This document shows positions 4,903 to 6,568 of a stretch of DNA of 6,568 nt, piece after piece. The position numbers were made by a program, and so were the translations under genes. Position 1 is the stretch's first letter. Every line of letters starts with the position of its first letter. The notes under the pieces were generated by a model. That model saw only the letters and a program-made list of their open reading frames with translations, had not been told where the DNA came from and did not search any database. Origin of the DNA: an uncultured Desulfobulbaceae bacterium (GTDB lineage: Bacteria > Desulfobacterota > Desulfobulbia > Desulfobulbales > BM004); assembly GCA_947258675.1 (NCBI GenBank), contig CAMYJP010000176.1, positions 1 through 6,568 on the forward strand, written 5' to 3'.

Positions 4903-5582
4903 CTATCTCGCGTTAGGCACAAACAGGGTGTTTCCCCGTGTATCCTTATAGGATCCGATTGCAGCCTGACCTTTTTCAGAAACAAGCCACCCGATAACCT
5001 TTTTGGCATCCTCATAATGAGCATGAGTGTGTTTTTGAGGATTAACAGCCATTACTCCATATTGGTTGAAGAGATTGGATCTGGATTAAAATCGTTTAAT
5101 TTCCAGATGAAAAGCTCTTTTTTATGCGTACCGGAATCATCCCCTCTTGAGACAAAAAAGGATTTACTGTCTCTTATTTTTGCAAAGGACTCCGAGGCAG
5201 TTCGACTGTTCTTAAGGCCGGCAGGATCAGATTCCGGTCCAACCATAACAAAATCATTATACATCACATCCTTTCGGTCCACGAACCACCCTGCTTCAAC
5301 CATCTTTAATTCCAGATCCTTTGCATGAACCAACACGAGATCTACATCACCTTTCCTGCCCAAAGCAAGAGCTGCACCAGTTCCTACTGCTACTACCTGT
5401 AAAATTACCCCGATATCTTTTTCTATCAAAGGCAGAATATAATCAAACAATCCGGAATTCTGAGTACTGGTCGTGGAGGCGCAGCGAATGGTAGCTGCCC
5501 TGCCCTCTGAGCCAAGGTCTAAAGTAAATACAACCACCAAAGCAATTATCAACCTCATTTTTATACTCATAAGTCTCTGCAT
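4903..5582 (-). pseudogene. tupA: tupA, tungstate-binding protein, with internal deletion and frameshift
   Basis: The first frame, 5582 to the TAA at 5052-5054, gives 176 residues: a signal peptide (to about residue 29), then TupA hallmarks TTSTQNSGL (37-45), VAVGTGAAL (64-72), DVMYNDFVMVGPESDPAG (105-122) and SRGDDSGTHKKE (145-156), the last lining the oxyanion pocket. It then ends NPDPISSTNME. The normal C-terminus continues in another frame from about 5073 to the TAG at 4903-4905 (LFNQYGVMAVNP ... GNTLFVPNAR). Missing between them is the stretch that in TupA contains a GMG motif, EKxAYTLTDRGTY and EGDP, about 45 codons judging from the usual length near 270. Start M1 has AAGGTG 5 nt upstream. 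In the periplasm TupA would capture tungstate and hand it to TupB; this copy probably cannot. A sequencing or assembly fault at a short GATCC repeat is possible. Confidence 0.82.
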
Positions 5583-5587
5583 TCTTT

Positions 5588-5593
5588 CACCTT
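5588..5593 (-). promoter_or_regulatory. Ribosome binding site of tupA
   Basis: AAGGTG on the minus strand ends 5 nt before the ATG at 5582. It supports that start over the in-frame ATGs at 5570 and 5558, which lack a comparable site. Confidence 0.55.
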
Positions 5594-5598
5594 ACTCG

Positions 5599-5626
5599 TC
5601 AATTTCCAATTTTCAACTTTCAACCT
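5599..5626. repeat. Four degenerate heptamers between the moaA-like gene and tupA
   Basis: Four consecutive 7-bp units: TCAATTT (5599-5605), CCAATTT (5606-5612), TCAACTT (5613-5619) and TCAACCT (5620-5626). The unit resembles TCAAAGT of the array at 6470-6568. It fills most of the 46-bp gap between the moaA-like stop and the tupA start. It looks like a decayed member of the same repeat class. Confidence 0.6.
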
Positions 5627-5628
5627 CC

Positions 5629-6441
5629 TCACCCTCCTATCTGACACATTGTCCTGTTATAGCAGCGATAACCGTTTTCAGGTTTAGCCAATGCAGCCGA
5701 ACGAAGAGACTGTTTGATATCATTCATGTTAATTGGAATCTCATCACTTGAAAAGAGACAGGGTTTGATGTAACCGTCAGCTGTAATTCGCAATCGATTG
5801 CATTCCAGACATTTTGGCGGTCTGTCTGCTGTTAAAGCTCCTGCCGGATCTTTTTTATCATATAAGGAAAAATGTTTGATAGTCTGCAGCGTAAGATCAT
5901 TTTTTCTACAAAAATCGCGCAGTTCATCAATTTCTTCATCTAAAGTATCTTCAAAAATTATCATATTAATTTTCACGGGGTTGAGCCCTGCATCCCTAGC
6001 AGAAATTATGCCTTGAAAAACATCTTTAATTCTCCCACCACGGGTAATTTTTGCAAATTTGTCCTTATCCAGTGTATCAAGGGAAATATTGATTCTGGTC
6101 AATCCGGCACGTTTCAGAGCACGAGCAAGTTCCGGTTTAAGTAGGGAACCATTAGTAGTCATGTTTATTTCCGAGAGCCCATCAATCCTTGATATGCGTT
6201 CCACCAGATAGGTGATATTTTTCTTCACCAAGGGTTCGCCGCCGGTTAATCGAATTTTGCTGATGCCTAATTCTGCTGCTGCAATAACAATTTTTTCCAT
6301 CTCTTCATAACGAAGAATTTCATCATATGACTTTAGAGCAATACCTTTTTCCGGCATACAATATGTACATCTGTAATTACACTTATCAGTCACAGATATT
6401 CTGAGATAGGTAATTTTTCTGCCATATGAATCTAAAAGCAT
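5629..6441 (-). CDS. moaA: Compact MoaA-like radical SAM enzyme (GTP 3',8-cyclase family)
   Basis: MoaA rearranges GTP to 3',8-cyclo-GTP, the first step to the molybdopterin that carries molybdenum or tungsten. This protein has 270 residues against roughly 325-330 in classic MoaA. Visible: Arg14 in YLRISVTD; the radical SAM cluster C21-x3-C25-x2-C28; SAM-binding RLTGGEPLV (64-72); TTNGSLL (95-101); NISLDTLD (118-125); the C-terminal cluster cysteines C211, C214 and C228, with GTP-contacting NRLRITADG (215-223); and the C-terminal Gly-Gly, known to matter for catalysis. The missing part lies between about 185 and 210, where QTIKHFSLYD replaces the usual RFIEFMPVG segment and the following approximately 60 residues shrink to about 20. 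The start is fixed by an in-frame TAA 6 bp upstream; no Shine-Dalgarno site is seen. It heads the tungstate operon. Either a true short MoaA or a relative with a changed substrate; I favour the first. Confidence 0.85.
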   Translation of the reverse strand: MLLDSYGRKITYLRISVTDKCNYRCTYCMPEKGIALKSYDEILRYEEMEKIVIAAAELGISKIRLTGGEPLVKKNITYLVERISRIDGLSEINMTTNGSLLKPELARALKRAGLTRINISLDTLDKDKFAKITRGGRIKDVFQGIISARDAGLNPVKINMIIFEDTLDEEIDELRDFCRKNDLTLQTIKHFSLYDKKDPAGALTADRPPKCLECNRLRITADGYIKPCLFSSDEIPINMNDIKQSLRSAALAKPENGYRCYNRTMCQIGG

Positions 6442-6469
6442 GGATTAAATCAGGTTTGAGGTTTAAGGA

Positions 6470-6568
6470 TCAAAGTTCAAAGTTCAAAGTTCAAAGTTCA
6501 AAGTTCAAAGTTCAAAGTTCAAAGTTCAAAGTTCAAAGTTCAAAGTTCAAAGTTCAAAGTTCAAAGTT
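6470..6568. repeat. Perfect heptanucleotide tandem array (TCAAAGT)n at the window edge
   Basis: Fourteen identical copies of TCAAAGT plus one base run from 6470 to the window end, so the true length is unknown. Between 6449 and 6469 the pattern decays in 7-bp steps (CAGGTTT and GAGGTTT at its inner side), suggesting an older array being eroded. On the minus strand, the coding direction of the moaA-like gene, each unit reads ACTTTGA and supplies a TTGAAC hexamer. The array lies 28 bp upstream of that gene's start. There are no spacers, so it is not CRISPR, and phage or plasmid iterons are usually longer. Confidence 0.92.

Noticed and set aside
4903..5582. Programmed ribosomal frameshift in tupA
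   Set aside because: A frameshift would restore the frame but not the roughly 45 missing codons, and no slippery run followed by a stem is seen at the join.
5017..5751. Plus-strand ORFs opposite tupA and the moaA-like gene
   Set aside because: They are antisense shadows of recognisable proteins, without ribosome sites or domains.
6470..6568. CRISPR array
   Set aside because: The 7-bp units are directly adjacent and identical, with no spacers and no cas genes nearby.

Overview
The window looks like a chromosomal stretch from a moderately AT-rich Gram-negative bacterium, most likely an anaerobe of the Desulfobacterota (former Deltaproteobacteria). This is inferred from gene content: tungstate uptake genes beside a compact MoaA-like enzyme, a VKOR-thioredoxin oxidoreductase, a secreted protein ending in a CFI-type tail, and heptanucleotide repeats between genes. 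No rRNA, tRNA, CRISPR array or transposase gene is visible.

Layout. (1) 1-819, plus strand: the end of a VapC-type PIN ribonuclease cut by the window edge, then 15 bp later a GNAT acetyltransferase. (2) 840-1331, minus strand, converging on the acetyltransferase: a small exported protein with a glycine-rich linker and a shortened CFI-type C-terminus. (3) 1332-1644: a divergent promoter region. (4) 1645-2034, plus strand: a small unknown protein with one C-terminal membrane anchor. (5) 2053-2306: a 254-bp element bounded by 22-bp imperfect inverted repeats and full of hairpins, MITE-like, whose right end forms the last codons of the next gene. (6) 2299-6441, minus strand: a six-member gene string, in transcription order moaA-like, tupA (broken), tupB, tupC, a structured repeat carrying a 70-codon ORF, and a VKOR-thioredoxin gene. 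(7) 6470-6568: a perfect 7-bp tandem array directly upstream of the moaA-like gene, running off the window.

How the genes work together. TupA, TupB and TupC form a tungstate ABC importer (periplasmic binding protein, permease, ATPase). MoaA starts synthesis of the pterin that holds tungsten or molybdenum in enzymes such as formate dehydrogenase and aldehyde oxidoreductase. The operon thus joins metal supply to cofactor synthesis. The VKOR-thioredoxin protein should make or relay disulfides in the cell envelope; its link to tungsten is only positional.

Most notable: tupA as written has lost roughly 45 codons and changed frame, so the importer may be dead or the assembly wrong; the MoaA-like protein is about 55 residues short of classic MoaA yet keeps all its key residues; two repeat elements (2053-2306 and about 3296-3480) are built into gene ends; and the second holds an ORF joined to both neighbours by ATGA overlaps. 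I found no clear new defence or mobile system.
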